Made by a program: the position numbers and the translations under genes. Below the pieces are notes generated by a model. That model was not told the origin of the DNA and ran no database searches. It worked only from the letters and a program-made list of their open reading frames with translations. Positions 23,162-33,511 of a stretch of DNA of 64,000 bases are shown here, in pieces. This DNA is from Pyropia yezoensis. Its lineage: Eukaryota > Rhodophyta > Bangiophyceae > Bangiales > Bangiaceae. The DNA lies in NCBI GenBank assembly GCA_009829735.1, contig CM020619.1:26934063-26998062 (forward strand). The letters are read 5' to 3'. The stretch's first letter is position 1. Each line of letters opens with the position of its first letter.

Positions 23162-23525
23162 TGTAGCGCAATAGGTATCCGCTGCACGTCCACTCTCAGG
23201 GAACACTCACCAAGAGGGATCGGCACCAACGTCACCGGGAGGCCAAGGTTGCTGTCCTTGGAGCGCAAGCCAAGGGACCAAGATGGGAGTCCAAATGGGG
23301 GGGGTTTGTTGTTCTACCTTGGCCGGCGGTGGATTCGCCGCCGGCCCCCTCGTTATAAACCCTCGGAGACACTACTAACTACCCTCCACCCCAAGATGCA
23401 AGTCCCTCTGGTCATACGTAACTTATAGATACCGTGACCAGTACGGACTCCCAAATTGAAAGTTAAGGGTTAGAAGTAGCCCCCTAATATCAGGGTCACA
23501 ATACGGCCAACCATATTGCTAAACA
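23162..23525 (-). repeat. 3' LTR of the chromovirus
   Basis: About 364 bp, the partner of 33512-33874. On the plus strand it runs from tgtagcgcaatagg to ttgctaaaca. A strong hairpin lies at 23321-23346 (9-bp stem, 8-nt loop). The insertion junction is gagag at 23157-23161. Confidence 0.95.
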
Positions 23526-23535
23526 TCCCCCCCTT
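23526..23535 (-). other. polypurine tract
   Basis: On the minus strand AAGGGGGGGA immediately precedes the TG that opens the 3' LTR, the expected place and composition for plus-strand priming in reverse transcription. Confidence 0.8.
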
Positions 23536-24109
23536 AGATTCGGCCCGTCCTCGGGTCGAGTTGCATTTGGGTTTTCGAATGTAAGTGGGTCGCGTGACCG
23601 TTTACCAGTCGGGTGGGGCTTTGCGCCCTGTCGCGACAGACACCCCTTTTCGAGGTTGTCTGAGGGGGGTACCCCCCTTTGTGTGGTACACACACGATCC
23701 GTTTTCCGGACCGTCGAATTCCCGATGCGGGTTTCTGTTCACGACCATCCTTTCCGAGGGGTGCTGCAAGCGGATCCGCCACCAGGCGTCTGGTGGTAAG
23801 GGAGCCCCTCTCGCGGGACGATTGAGTGGGGGGCGGGGCTGCCCGCGTTGCGTCGGGGCGGTTGGGGGTGACCCCCCTTGATTACCCCGTGGGGGGGGGC
23901 GTGGCCCCGATCCAGGTGCCTGGGTGGAGCGACCTCGTAGCTCGGCTGGCGCGGGTCGTCCCGCGCTGCCGTATCGCTCGTGCTGAGCTGTGTGGTTATA
24001 AGCGCGGGTGCCCGCGCTTCCCTGGCTCGTCCGCGCGAGCGTTCCTTGTACCGGGTCGAGCCGGCTGCGGCTTTTTGGCACGGGGCGCCCCTGCTACCCC
24101 GGCTCCACC

Positions 24110-26482
24110 ATGTCGGACCCCCAGGTACCCGGGGGCGAAGACGACCTCCTGCTTGAGGAGGATGATGAGGTGATGGTGGACGACGTTCCCGTCTCTGCCA
24201 CCGCTACCGAGCGCTTCTTGGCGAGCTCGTCGGAGGACGAAGGCGACCGGGTAACCGTCCGCGTGGCCCCGGAAGGCGCGCCGGGCGGATTGTCGTCCGT
24301 GTGCAGCAGCACGACGGCTCCGTCGGGTGGCGGTCAACCGCCTGTAGCGGCTGCCCCTACTTCTACTCCTCCGGCGGCCCGGATGGCTCCTGCCGCCGGT
24401 GCCGGCGCGGCTCTACCTCAAGACGGTGCAGCCGGTGTGTCGGGCGGTCGTGGCGGCACCCCGGCCGGGACGGCGCGTCAAGACGGCGCGGGTGCCCGCC
24501 CGGCTGGTGGTGTGTCCGTGGGGGCGGGTAACGAGTCTGCCCCCTCCGTCCCCGTGGTGCCCACGTCGGGCCCGGGTGGCGGCGATGCTCTGCCCGCGGT
24601 GCCGCGGGCGATTGGTGGTCGAGGCGTGTCTTCCCCGATGGCGGTGGACTCCGGGAGCTACTCCGGGCGGGCGCCCACCCTTCTTCTTCCTCCTCGGCCC
24701 CGTGCGCCTACGGCACCGGCCCATCTGCCGGTGGGGCTTCCCCCGGCGCCCCCGATTCTTCCTGGACCCGCCCGGGTTGCCCCGTTGGGTGGCGGCGTCG
24801 CTTTGGCCGCGGGTCAACCCGCCATGTCGATGTCTGACTTGGTGGCTCGGATTCGAGGCCTAACTGTGCAGGAGTCTATGGACTCCGCTTGGCGGATGCG
24901 GGTGGACTTCCACCAGCTGCGTCACCGTGGAGGGTCCTCCCGGCGCGTCAAGGTGGACCCGAGGTGGGAGCGGGAGTTGGTGCGGCTGGTCAACCAGCCG
25001 AACGCGGTCCGGGTGGAGCATCATTGGGTCCTGATTCAGCCGGACAACCGGCATGCGCAGCTCTGGCGAACCCGGGTGGGGCGCGGGGAAGTCTTCCTCG
25101 ACTGCGCCTTCAGGGTATGCGACTTGGTTTCCCCCGCGTTGCCGCGGGAGATTGAATACCCGGCTTGTGCTCGGGGGGTTGTGGCGGCGGCGGAGCCGGT
25201 GGCGTTTGGGGAGACGGTGGGCGATACCGGCCAGTATCCCGGCTTTGAATACTTCCCGGGGGTATCCCCGTATCTGACGTTTACGGCTCCCTACCCGCCC
25301 ATGGCGGGGTTGAAGTCGGCGTCTAGCTGGCGGCGCAACCATGGTGTCATGGCGGATGCGTTCCGCACCGATATAACGTGTGCGTTGCAGACCGGCAACG
25401 GTCGCGCGCCGGTGTACACTCCCGTGCGCCCGCCTCTGTGGCAGGAGGGGTGGGAACCCGCACCTGCTTTCCGGTTTGACACTGGCTCCTGTCTCCGATA
25501 CTTCGGGAGTGTGTTGGCATCTCGGCCGGTCCACCCGTTGCAGGGGACCTTCACCCTTGAGGTTACCCTCGGGCAGGCTTCCTCCTTCTTGCTGTCCGTC
25601 CGCCGGCAGGGGCGCCTGCTTCATCTTCCGACGGGTGTCCGTCGGCATATCGGGCAGCTGGGCGTAGACATGAGAGCTGCCAAGACCGGGTTGGCCTGGG
25701 CGTTCGAGGCCCTGCTGGCCGTTCATGATGCCGTGAACTGGGCTGGGGTGTTGGCCCTCCCCCCGTACCGGGACCCGCAGGCTGGGGCTGCCCCCTTGCC
25801 TCGTCACTCATTGCGTATCCGGCGTACTCAGCCGGGTGAGCCCAATTGCCGTGGGTGGGCGTCCACCGAGGCTGTTCCTGACCTGGGTATTCCCATGGTT
25901 ATCCATGACCCTCTTCAGATCCTCGCCCCGTGGTTCGGTAACCCGATACCGATGGCGGTTGGTCGTCGTCCCCGAGAGTGGGACTCTGCGGGTGGGGCGC
26001 GTGAGGTGTCCCGTCGTCGGGCGGAGCCCCGCCGGGTTTACGGTGGAGCCCCTTCCGTGGAGTCCTACCGGGCCTCGTATCAGGCGCCACCGGCTCCGGT
26101 GGTAGCCGTGTCGGCTCCAGTGGCTCCTCTGGCTGCGCCAGTGTCACCTTCCGCCCCTGTCATGCGTGACGGGGGTCCGCGTCTATGGTATGAGGGCGTT
26201 GACGCCCTCATTGCCCGTGAGATGCGGGAGGGTCTTTCTGTTAGCTGGGGGGATATCCCCCCAGGTGCTGCGCTGGTCGGGTCCGCGCGTTGCTTTGGTG
26301 GCGTGTTGGACCGCCTCCAGACAGCTCTGGAGGACGTGGAGGCTGGCCGCAGCACCCTCATCCAGCTATGCACCGAGGTAACTCGGGTGATTGACCGTCG
26401 CGAGATTGCCGACCGGTGGAGCATGGAGGTGTACACGTTAACGCGTGAGTGGCCTCCCTCGGGCAGCGGGTCTACCCACTGA
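24110..26482 (+). CDS. opposite-strand accessory ORF inside the chromovirus
   Basis: A 790-residue open frame without lesions. It is antisense to gag-pol and lies between the end of pol and the 3' LTR. The ATG at 24110 has a good context (ccaccATGt); a CTG-like upstream extension is less likely. The N-terminus is acidic (EDDLLLEEDDEVMVDD), then about 220 residues are Pro/Ala/Gly-rich and disordered. From about residue 245 the protein is ordered-looking, with many Trp, Arg and Tyr residues (DFHQLRHRGGSS, RVEHHWVLIQPDN, WGDIPPGAALVG), and it ends with a helical stretch. I recognise no family. A ttataag motif lies near 23996-24001, about 110 bp upstream, and could be a TATA box for separate transcription. 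Extra antisense ORFs at this position are known in some plant LTR elements; their roles are mostly unknown. Confidence 0.75.
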   Translation: MSDPQVPGGEDDLLLEEDDEVMVDDVPVSATATERFLASSSEDEGDRVTVRVAPEGAPGGLSSVCSSTTAPSGGGQPPVAAAPTSTPPAARMAPAAGAGAALPQDGAAGVSGGRGGTPAGTARQDGAGARPAGGVSVGAGNESAPSVPVVPTSGPGGGDALPAVPRAIGGRGVSSPMAVDSGSYSGRAPTLLLPPRPRAPTAPAHLPVGLPPAPPILPGPARVAPLGGGVALAAGQPAMSMSDLVARIRGLTVQESMDSAWRMRVDFHQLRHRGGSSRRVKVDPRWERELVRLVNQPNAVRVEHHWVLIQPDNRHAQLWRTRVGRGEVFLDCAFRVCDLVSPALPREIEYPACARGVVAAAEPVAFGETVGDTGQYPGFEYFPGVSPYLTFTAPYPPMAGLKSASSWRRNHGVMADAFRTDITCALQTGNGRAPVYTPVRPPLWQEGWEPAPAFRFDTGSCLRYFGSVLASRPVHPLQGTFTLEVTLGQASSFLLSVRRQGRLLHLPTGVRRHIGQLGVDMRAAKTGLAWAFEALLAVHDAVNWAGVLALPPYRDPQAGAAPLPRHSLRIRRTQPGEPNCRGWASTEAVPDLGIPMVIHDPLQILAPWFGNPIPMAVGRRPREWDSAGGAREVSRRRAEPRRVYGGAPSVESYRASYQAPPAPVVAVSAPVAPLAAPVSPSAPVMRDGGPRLWYEGVDALIAREMREGLSVSWGDIPPGAALVGSARCFGGVLDRLQTALEDVEAGRSTLIQLCTEVTRVIDRREIADRWSMEVYTLTREWPPSGSGSTH

Positions 26483-26933
26483 CGAGTGCTATTGTTTGTG
26501 AGGGAGAGGGACTCGGTGACCCTTATGGTGGCCGGGTAGTAGTGAGTATAAACTCATCCCCCGCTGGGGCGTTTGCATGATACCAATGCCTGCCATTGGG
26601 GAGTACCCCGTCTGACTCAGCCTTGGCCTGCCTCGGTTCTTTCTCGCGCCCCCCAACCCATCCTGGTTGGTTAATACTCATGTAGGTCAACCTTCCTTGG
26701 TCCGTCACTTGCCCCATGGATGAAGGTGTACATTGGAGTAAGCCTCAGGTTACTTTGAAACTATCGGAGTTAGTCATCTCCTTCAAGTAAACTTGTAACA
26801 GTCAGTAGCTTACTTAGTTTGCCCAAGTCCGCTCCAACTTAGTGAACCTAAGTCTTGCCGAATCCATGTGACACCCTACTTAGTTGGTATAAGCCTCACC
26901 CCCGAACAGCCGAAGTCGGTGTCGGTTAGGTTG
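26483..26933. other. non-coding spacer inside the chromovirus
   Basis: About 450 bp between the 3' end of the opposite-strand ORF and the 3' end of pol. It is AT-richer than the flanking frames and has no ORF of note. It must hold the 3' end of the opposite-strand transcript if that ORF is expressed. Confidence 0.6.
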
Positions 26934-29900
26934 TTACAGTAGGCGTCGTCGCCTCATGTAAGGCATGAGAAGTTGGCGGGGTATATTTGCCGCCTGTTCC
27001 CAGGTGGGTGAGTCGTATCCGACCCACATCACCTTGACGTACCAGGGTCCTGGTAGGTCCGGGTCGGTGTGTCCGACCACGCTCTCTACTTGGTATGGGA
27101 TCCCATCCGGTCCCACCGGGTCATCGGACCGGTGGGTTGTAAGAGCTTCATGTAGCAACCCAGCCGGTACCGGCTGAGGCTGTTCCGGCTTCGGAGCAGG
27201 TGTCACATCATTGAGGCTGATGCGTTGTATCTCTGTATCGGAGTGCAGGATGACAGAGTGAGCATCTCTGTGTAAGATCTGGTACGGTCCGTTGACCGGT
27301 TGCATAAGCTTGTTCCCTCGGAACTTCTGGTGTCTGATGTATACCCAGTCACCTGTTACCAGGGTTGCGTTGCGTACCCGTAGCCGGGCGTCAAAGTTCT
27401 TCTTGTATCGAAGTTGTGTACGGTCAAGGGCACCCTTGAGGTTGGGTATCATCCATGATAGCTTGGCCAACCAAGCTAAGTGGATCCGTTCGGCCGGTCG
27501 GCCCTTCGGTACGTCATACCGAGTGCATCTGCCCGGTGGCAGCGTCAGGTTACCGGCGCCCATCGGCATGACCCATTCCAGGGGGGCAATGCTGGTACTC
27601 CGGTGGGGCCTGGCATTGTATGCCAGGGTCAAGACGGACAGAAGCCTGTCCTACGTTTTCGTGTGCTCTGCCACATAGCATTGGAGCATCTTGACGATGG
27701 TGCGGTTGAAGCGCTGCACCTGTCCGTTGGATTGCGGGTGGTAGTCGGATGCCCGACGGGGTTCGATGCCGAACATGCCCAGGACCTTAGTGCTAAACGC
27801 TGACGTAAGGTTTGCTCCGTTACCGGAGAGAAGTTGCTTCATTACTCCGTAAGCACTGATCCAGTGGTCAACCACTGCGTTCATGATCGTGTAGGCCGTA
27901 TCGTTCGGGATTTCTACTGCCCGTGACAGCTTAGTAAAGCGATCCGACATGACCAGGATGTACCTGTTCCCTTCTTCCGTTACCGGAAGCGGCCCGAGTA
28001 TGTCGATAGCGACTTGCTCGTTGGGCCCATCCGCGGGGACCAGTTTCATTGCGGATGCCCGCCTATGAAGACTCATACGATTCCGTGCACACGGGTGGCA
28101 TCCCCGCACGTGGTCGATTCCGTCGACGGCCATTGCTGGCCATTAGAAGAACCTTCGCATTGCAGCGAACACGCGCGAACCCCCCAGGTGTCCGGCTGTG
28201 GGGTTCTCGTGTTCTCGTTCCATGACGGCTTGCCGTAAGGACACGGGAACCACGACCTGATGCCGTCCATCGGCGGGTGCCCGCCGGTATATGAGTCCGT
28301 CCTCGTTCTCGGATAAGATGCCGGCCGTGCCGGCCAGGGGGTTAGCACAATGGCGTTTACAGTCATCGTCATTGGCCTGTGCCTCGCGGAAGTCCGCGAG
28401 GGTCAATGGGCACGCAAGGTGTGCCATGGTATGGTCAACCATACCTTGGGTAGCATTACCCACCATGCACACCGGTACAACTGGGATGTCCTCGTCCGCC
28501 TGTCGTGTATCCCCGCTCGGTGTATCGAGTCGCGACAGCGCGTCTCCCAGATGATGGGTAGAGCCGGCCTTATATATGGTCCGGTAGTCGTGCTCGGCCA
28601 TCTTCAGCCTCCACCGGGCTAGCCGACCGTGGCTGCCGGAATCCTTGTCACCAAGGTTGAGAAGCAATCGTAAAGGTTCGTGGTCGGACCTCACGATGAA
28701 CCTGGAACCTTACAGGTATGGCCGGAGCAGTTGCAATGCCCATAAGACTCCGAGGCACTCGCGCTCGGTGGCAATATAGTCACGCTCAGCCGGGTTGAGT
28801 GTCCGGCTGAAGTACCCTACCGGATGTAGGTCCGGGATAGCATTATCGGTACCGATGATTGTCTCTCCCTGTAACAGGGTGCAACCCACCTTGGTATCGC
28901 AGGCATCGACGTCGATGACGAAGGTCCCGCGTCTATGCGGCAACGCAAGCAAGGGTGGGGCTAGCAGAGCTTGCTTGAGCAGCTCGAATGCCTCTCCCTC
29001 GCTAGGCGAGGGAGATTGGAGTACCTTTGGCAAGGCGCTGCTCGTCAGAACCGTTAACGGTTCGGCTATACGAGCGAAGTCCTTGACGAACCGTCGGTAT
29101 ACGTTGCACATCCCCAGGAAGCTTTTCAGCTGTGTCTGGGTGGCTGGGTATCGCGCATCCCGGAGTGCCCGGGTACTAGCTCCGAGCACTCCCAGTTTAC
29201 CTGGTGTGATCTGGTGACCCAGATACTCGATTGTCTGCTGGAAGAAGGCGCACTTCTTGAGGCGCAGGGCTACCCCGGCGTTCCGCAAGAGGGTGAGTAC
29301 CTCGTCGACATGTTGCACATGGTCATCCATGTTACGCGAGAAGACGATGACGTCGTCCAAGTACACTAGGCAGTTACCCCACTTGACTCCCGACAGAATA
29401 GTGTCGATGGCCCGCTAGAATGTGGCGGGGGCGTTGGACAATCCGAAGGGCATCCTTAGGAACTCGTACACGCCACTGTGACAGACGAACGTCGTCTTGG
29501 GGATGTCCTCTTCCGCAACTGGGATCTGCCAGTACCCGGCATTGCAGTCGATAGTGGTAAACACTGTGGCCTCCCCCAGCGAGTCGATGCACTCGTCCAT
29601 CCTTGGTAAAGGGTATGAGTCTTTCTTGGTAACCAAGTTGAGGCGTCGATAATCGATGCAGAACCGAGGGGTTTGATCCTTCTTCGGTACGATAACGACT
29701 GGGGCGCTCCACTCCGACATCGAAGGTCGGATCACCGTAGCTTCGCTCATTCTCTTCACTTCTCCATCAACGATCTCTCGTTGCATCGGTCCCGCGCGAT
29801 GCGGTTGCGACCGCGCTGGTCGAGCACCTGGTACCAGGTCTATACGGTGCTGGGTTGCCCCAATGGTACCCAGCGCCCCGCCGGTCCACATGACGTCATG

Positions 29901-31136
29901 CTTTCTTAGCATCCGTCGTACCCCTTCAGCTACCGAAGGGGGAAAGTGGTCGAGGTCAGCCTCGGCCAGTGCCTTCAAGGCTTCTTGGTCCTTTGGCGGA
30001 ATGTCCGCCGGAGCTGTCGATGGGTTAGGCTTCCCATCATCAGGTTGCTGCCGCTCGGTGGTCTCGGCGACCGCCAGTACCTCAAGTGGTTCCACATGAC
30101 CTTCCTCGTCAGGGGTAAGGATGCCTCCTTCGTAGAGCTCGGCAATCCCGAGGATAGTTCCTTTCGGAAGGGTGACTGCCTTGCGGCGATAGTTCGACAT
30201 CACGAGCAGTGATGACCCCCCCGCTGGGAGGTCTACGATACCGTTGGCCATGGTCAACCCATGGCGCTTGTAGGTTCGTAGGTTGGACTGGACTCGGCAG
30301 ATGCCTGCGAGGTCACAGCTAACCGGGAGGACGGTCTCCGATAACGGCTCAAAGCGAGTCCGCTTGGCCAGCCGGAGTGTCTTCGGTTCTACGCTGGCGT
30401 ATACCTCAGCCACGTTAACGTGGCTCCCTTGTAGCGTCAGGTCCCTGACGATAGCTGTCTGTGCTTTCTTCGTCCCGTCGGCCTCTTGCAGCTCGACGGT
30501 CCTCCGGCCCGGCCGGATTGCATCAACGTGAACGTTGATGAAGGTGCATCCCAGTATGCAGGGCACAGATAGAGTCTCACACACCAGGAAGTCAACTTCC
30601 GTAGTGAGCTCCCCGATGGTGACCTGCAGCGACATCGCTGCGGTCGTACGAATGAGACGACCATTCTCATCCTTGATCGTGGGTCCCCGAGCAACTCTGA
30701 CTCGCGTGAGCCACTTGTCCGGGAGGGTATCCTTCCGGATCAGGTTAGGTCCAGCCCCTGTATCCAGTTCAGGGTAATACGATCGGGTCGACTGGGGGTC
30801 AACCCCCAGTGTGGCTGATACCTTGAAGTTCTCCAAGGTGAACAGTACATGGCCTACACCGATATCCGGTGTAGCTCGGGCATCCTGGACAGGGCCCTTG
30901 TCTGGTTTCATGTGACGGGGCTTCCCGTCCTCTCCTCCCAACCTTGGTGGTTGGTCATCAATCCCCTGTCGCCGTGTCGTCGGGGCCGGAAGGTGTACCC
31001 GGGGGTTGATGGGGCGTCGGCTCAACCGCGCTCTCCGTGGGGCTTTCCCCGCGGCAGTCCGGGGTGGCTTGCTAGGGTTACCCCAGCGACCCCGTGTCGT
31101 CCTTCCTCTTACTCGTTTCCCGTGCTCGGCCGGGTA
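26934..31136 (-). pseudogene. Pol polyprotein of the chromovirus, inactivated
   Basis: One continuous -1 frame encodes, in order: aspartic protease (ELDTGAG near 30755, ILGCTF); reverse transcriptase (IDYRRLN, MPFGLSNAPATF, YLDDVIVFS near 29355); RNase H (FVIDVDACD, ATERECLGVLWAL, RSDHEPLR); integrase with an HHCC finger, the core, a GPY motif (NGPYQIL) and a C-terminal chromodomain (YQVESVVG ... VMWVGYDSPTWEQ). Four in-frame nonsense codons break it: TAG 29415, TAA 28710, TAA 28143 and TAG 27651. In the integrase core, the second catalytic Asp is Gly (27822-27824) and the catalytic Glu is Gln (27714-27716). No frameshift was seen over 4.2 kb. Protease and RT active-site motifs are retained. 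Confidence 0.93.
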
Positions 31137-33286
31137 CTATCTTCCGGGACATCCGGGAGAGGAGATGCCTCCTCGACTGCCAGTACTCCTCCTGGAGCTT
31201 GCTGCCTACCCGGTGCCGGGCCTCTGGCGGGATACCCCCCAATGGATGCCTTGCGTTGCGCCGCTGTCCGTCGAGACTCCTCCGGGATGAGCGGGCATGC
31301 GGAAACCCAGTGTTGGGGGTCTCGGCACAGCATGCATCCGGAAGTGCCGGCCGTCCCGGGCGTCCGCGTCGGGTTGGCTCCATAGGTCCGGTTGCCTGCC
31401 TCGGGCGCCCGAGTGCCTACCCCTTGGTAGGCCTTGAGCCCCGGTGCCAACCGGAACATGGACTCCGCCAGCCGGTTGGTTCTACCAGGGATGTGCGGAG
31501 GTGCCTCCGTACGCACTGCCCATGTCGGCAGGGGTTGGTGAGGGTTACCCGTAACCGGGGCATACCCCGTATTCCGCACATATGGGACGCGCCGGCCCGC
31601 TCCCTCGTTGACCTGGAACTGGGCCTCTGCCGGAGCGATGTACGCTACCGTACCACGCTCATCAATCACCGGCGTCGCCGGTAGCGACAGGTGGCCCTGT
31701 TGGTCGACTAGAGGTTCATCCTCACCCGTAGGGGCATGTTCGGTCGCCACCAACACTGGTGCGGCCTTACGCTGTACCTTCTCTTGCCTCGTTCCCGGGG
31801 TAAGACTGGGCTTGCCTCCCTCACCCTTGGGCTTCGGGGCCAAGGCACATTCCGTGTGTAGCACCCTGTAGGCGTCCCCTAGGGACTTGCACATATGCAT
31901 CAGTCGACTGAAGTTCGTCCGAGCCGTGTTGGCTCCCCGTGCGGATATCCGCACATAGTTGGGTACTCCTGCGAACAGGATGGCCCGTAGTTCCCACTCG
32001 CCGAGGAGCTTCCCCAGCTCGTAGTCGAGCTCTTGGATCCGGCGTCCAAGCATCTCCTCATCCTCCCAGGACTGGGCGGTAGCGGTGCGAAGGGCCCGAT
32101 AGTGGTCTTCGCACTTAAACTCACTGAGGTAGCTGCTGAGCAGCTCCTTCAGTATACCACGGTAATCCATGGGGGTGGCTGCGACCCTCATTCCCAGCAT
32201 CGGGGATGCCTGGCGCAGGATGCCTCGTACCCGTTCATCAACAAAGAACGGGAGGATCTCAAGTGCCAGCCCCTCCTTAACGAGTGCCTTGTCCGCGGCT
32301 GCCTTGAAGCTATTCAAGAAGCCAATGACTGCCAACGGGCGTCCGTTAGGGCCCCCAAACATAGGGACTCCCTTCATAAGGGTCTGCATAGAGCGGATCG
32401 CTCGGTGCCAGGTCGTACGCCTCGATTCCGATACGGTAGTGGATCGATACTCCAAACGATAACGTTCAGGAGTCAGTACCGACCTGAAGACTTCGTTGAC
32501 AATCTCCGTGTCCGCGTCCTGGGTATCCAGTCGCTTGGCCAGTTGATGAGTAAACTCATCGGACTCCACCCGCTTCAGTAAGCTCGCAGTAACCTGCGCT
32601 GTCCTCGCCTGCACCAATGACGCTGGAACCTCCGGCGTCGGCGCCTCGGGTACCCGAGTTGCCTGGCTTCCGTCGTCGACAGGGTAATGGGAGACGGTAC
32701 CGTCTCCCCCCATCGCCGACTCTGTTCCGGCGTACGTGTCCGCCGGACCATGTCTGCGGAGCCCGCTCTGGGTACTCCGAGCGTAGCGCTCCGTATGGCT
32801 GCGTTCCAACTCAGCCGACGAGTCGGATCCATGACCCGCCGTGTCCGGGGGTTGTCCAGGAGTAGCAACACCGGGGTTGACCCTGGTGGACTCCGAAAGT
32901 AGTCCGGCCGGTTCGAACCGTACCGGTGTGGGCGGAACCCGACGGGGTACCGTCCTATGGCGTGCTGACATCAGCACAGCCATTGCGTCCTCCGTACGCT
33001 CTTGACGTGCGTCGAGCCCGGTGAACCGGGCCCCGATGCGAGCCAATGATGCCATCAGGAAGTCCCCTCGTGGAGGTGGCGGCGGCTTGAGGTCGGCAGA
33101 GGACAGTTGCGGCGGTCCGCCGCCCCCGGCAGTCCGTGCCGCACCAAACGTCGATCCGGCACCTGAGAGCATCGGCGTCTCAATTTTGTCGATCGGGTTA
33201 CCGATCCCGGTTCCCGGGTTCAGCTCCGGGGTCGGCGTCGACGCCGATCCGTCATCTTGAAGGTTCCCAGTCTCTTGGGTAGACAT
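31109..33286 (-). CDS. Gag protein of the chromovirus
   Basis: A 725-residue open frame from the ATG at 33286, the first ATG after the primer-binding site. The N-terminal third is disordered and Pro/Ser/Thr-rich. Residues about 230-500 are helical and charged, as in a capsid domain (EILPFFVDERVRGILRQ, YRGILKELLSSYLSEF, MLGRRIQELDYELGKLL). A CCHC zinc knuckle of the form C-x2-C-x4-H-x4-C (CMLCRDPQHWVSAC) lies near residue 650. This order is that of retrotransposon Gag, which forms the virus-like particle and binds RNA. The frame has no lesions even though pol in the same copy has several. It ends with TAA at 31109, overlapping the pol frame. Confidence 0.9.
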   Translation of the reverse strand: MSTQETGNLQDDGSASTPTPELNPGTGIGNPIDKIETPMLSGAGSTFGAARTAGGGGPPQLSSADLKPPPPPRGDFLMASLARIGARFTGLDARQERTEDAMAVLMSARHRTVPRRVPPTPVRFEPAGLLSESTRVNPGVATPGQPPDTAGHGSDSSAELERSHTERYARSTQSGLRRHGPADTYAGTESAMGGDGTVSHYPVDDGSQATRVPEAPTPEVPASLVQARTAQVTASLLKRVESDEFTHQLAKRLDTQDADTEIVNEVFRSVLTPERYRLEYRSTTVSESRRTTWHRAIRSMQTLMKGVPMFGGPNGRPLAVIGFLNSFKAAADKALVKEGLALEILPFFVDERVRGILRQASPMLGMRVAATPMDYRGILKELLSSYLSEFKCEDHYRALRTATAQSWEDEEMLGRRIQELDYELGKLLGEWELRAILFAGVPNYVRISARGANTARTNFSRLMHMCKSLGDAYRVLHTECALAPKPKGEGGKPSLTPGTRQEKVQRKAAPVLVATEHAPTGEDEPLVDQQGHLSLPATPVIDERGTVAYIAPAEAQFQVNEGAGRRVPYVRNTGYAPVTGNPHQPLPTWAVRTEAPPHIPGRTNRLAESMFRLAPGLKAYQGVGTRAPEAGNRTYGANPTRTPGTAGTSGCMLCRDPQHWVSACPLIPEESRRTAAQRKASIGGYPARGPAPGRQQAPGGVLAVEEASPLPDVPEDSTRPSTGNE
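31115..31121 (-). promoter_or_regulatory. -1 ribosomal frameshift heptamer in gag-pol overlap
   Basis: On the minus strand the seven bases G_GGA_AAC sit exactly in the gag reading phase, two codons before the gag TAA. The pol frame is the -1 frame and is open from 31136, so slippage here gives GGG AAA CGA and continues into protease. GGGAAAC is an established -1 slippery heptamer. A possible downstream stem (gctggg...cctagc, about 31072-31088) is rather distant; no clear pseudoknot was found by eye. Confidence 0.8.
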
Positions 33287-33492
33287 AGTCACAATCAGTC
33301 AACCGACGTAACAGTCACCACGAATAAGAGAGCGAGGGGGTAGTTGGGGGAGAGTAACCGTAGATCGCAGTCAAACGCAACCACTCAAAACAATCAAACA
33401 GATCGCAGCACCACGAGTACAAGAAAAGGACTGGATCCCTATCCGTGTGCCAGGGCCGAAGACGGCGTCACCACAAGGGTGACGGAAACCCG

Positions 33493-33510
33493 TCCCCTGC
33501 TGCTCCACCA
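33493..33510 (-). other. primer-binding site
   Basis: One base inside the 5' LTR the minus strand reads TGGTGGAGCAGCAGGGGA. It opens with TGG, complementary to a tRNA CCA tail, which fits a tRNA primer whose 3' end is ...CTGCTCCA-CCA. This is not the initiator-methionine type common in plant elements; the tRNA was not identified. Confidence 0.75.
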
Positions 33511-33511
33511 A

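Noticed and set aside
27651..29417. All in-frame stops in pol and in transposases A and B are TAA or TAG, suggesting UAR codon reassignment
   Set aside because: Host genes end with TAG (both UGDH copies, corepressor copy 2), and the pol changes replace conserved Gln, Tyr and Trp, which no single reassignment explains.
26934..31136. RIP-like C-to-T mutation as the cause of pol decay
   Set aside because: Only part of the changes fit (CAG to TAG, TGG to TAG). Tyr to TAA, GAT to GGT and GAG to CAG need other substitutions.
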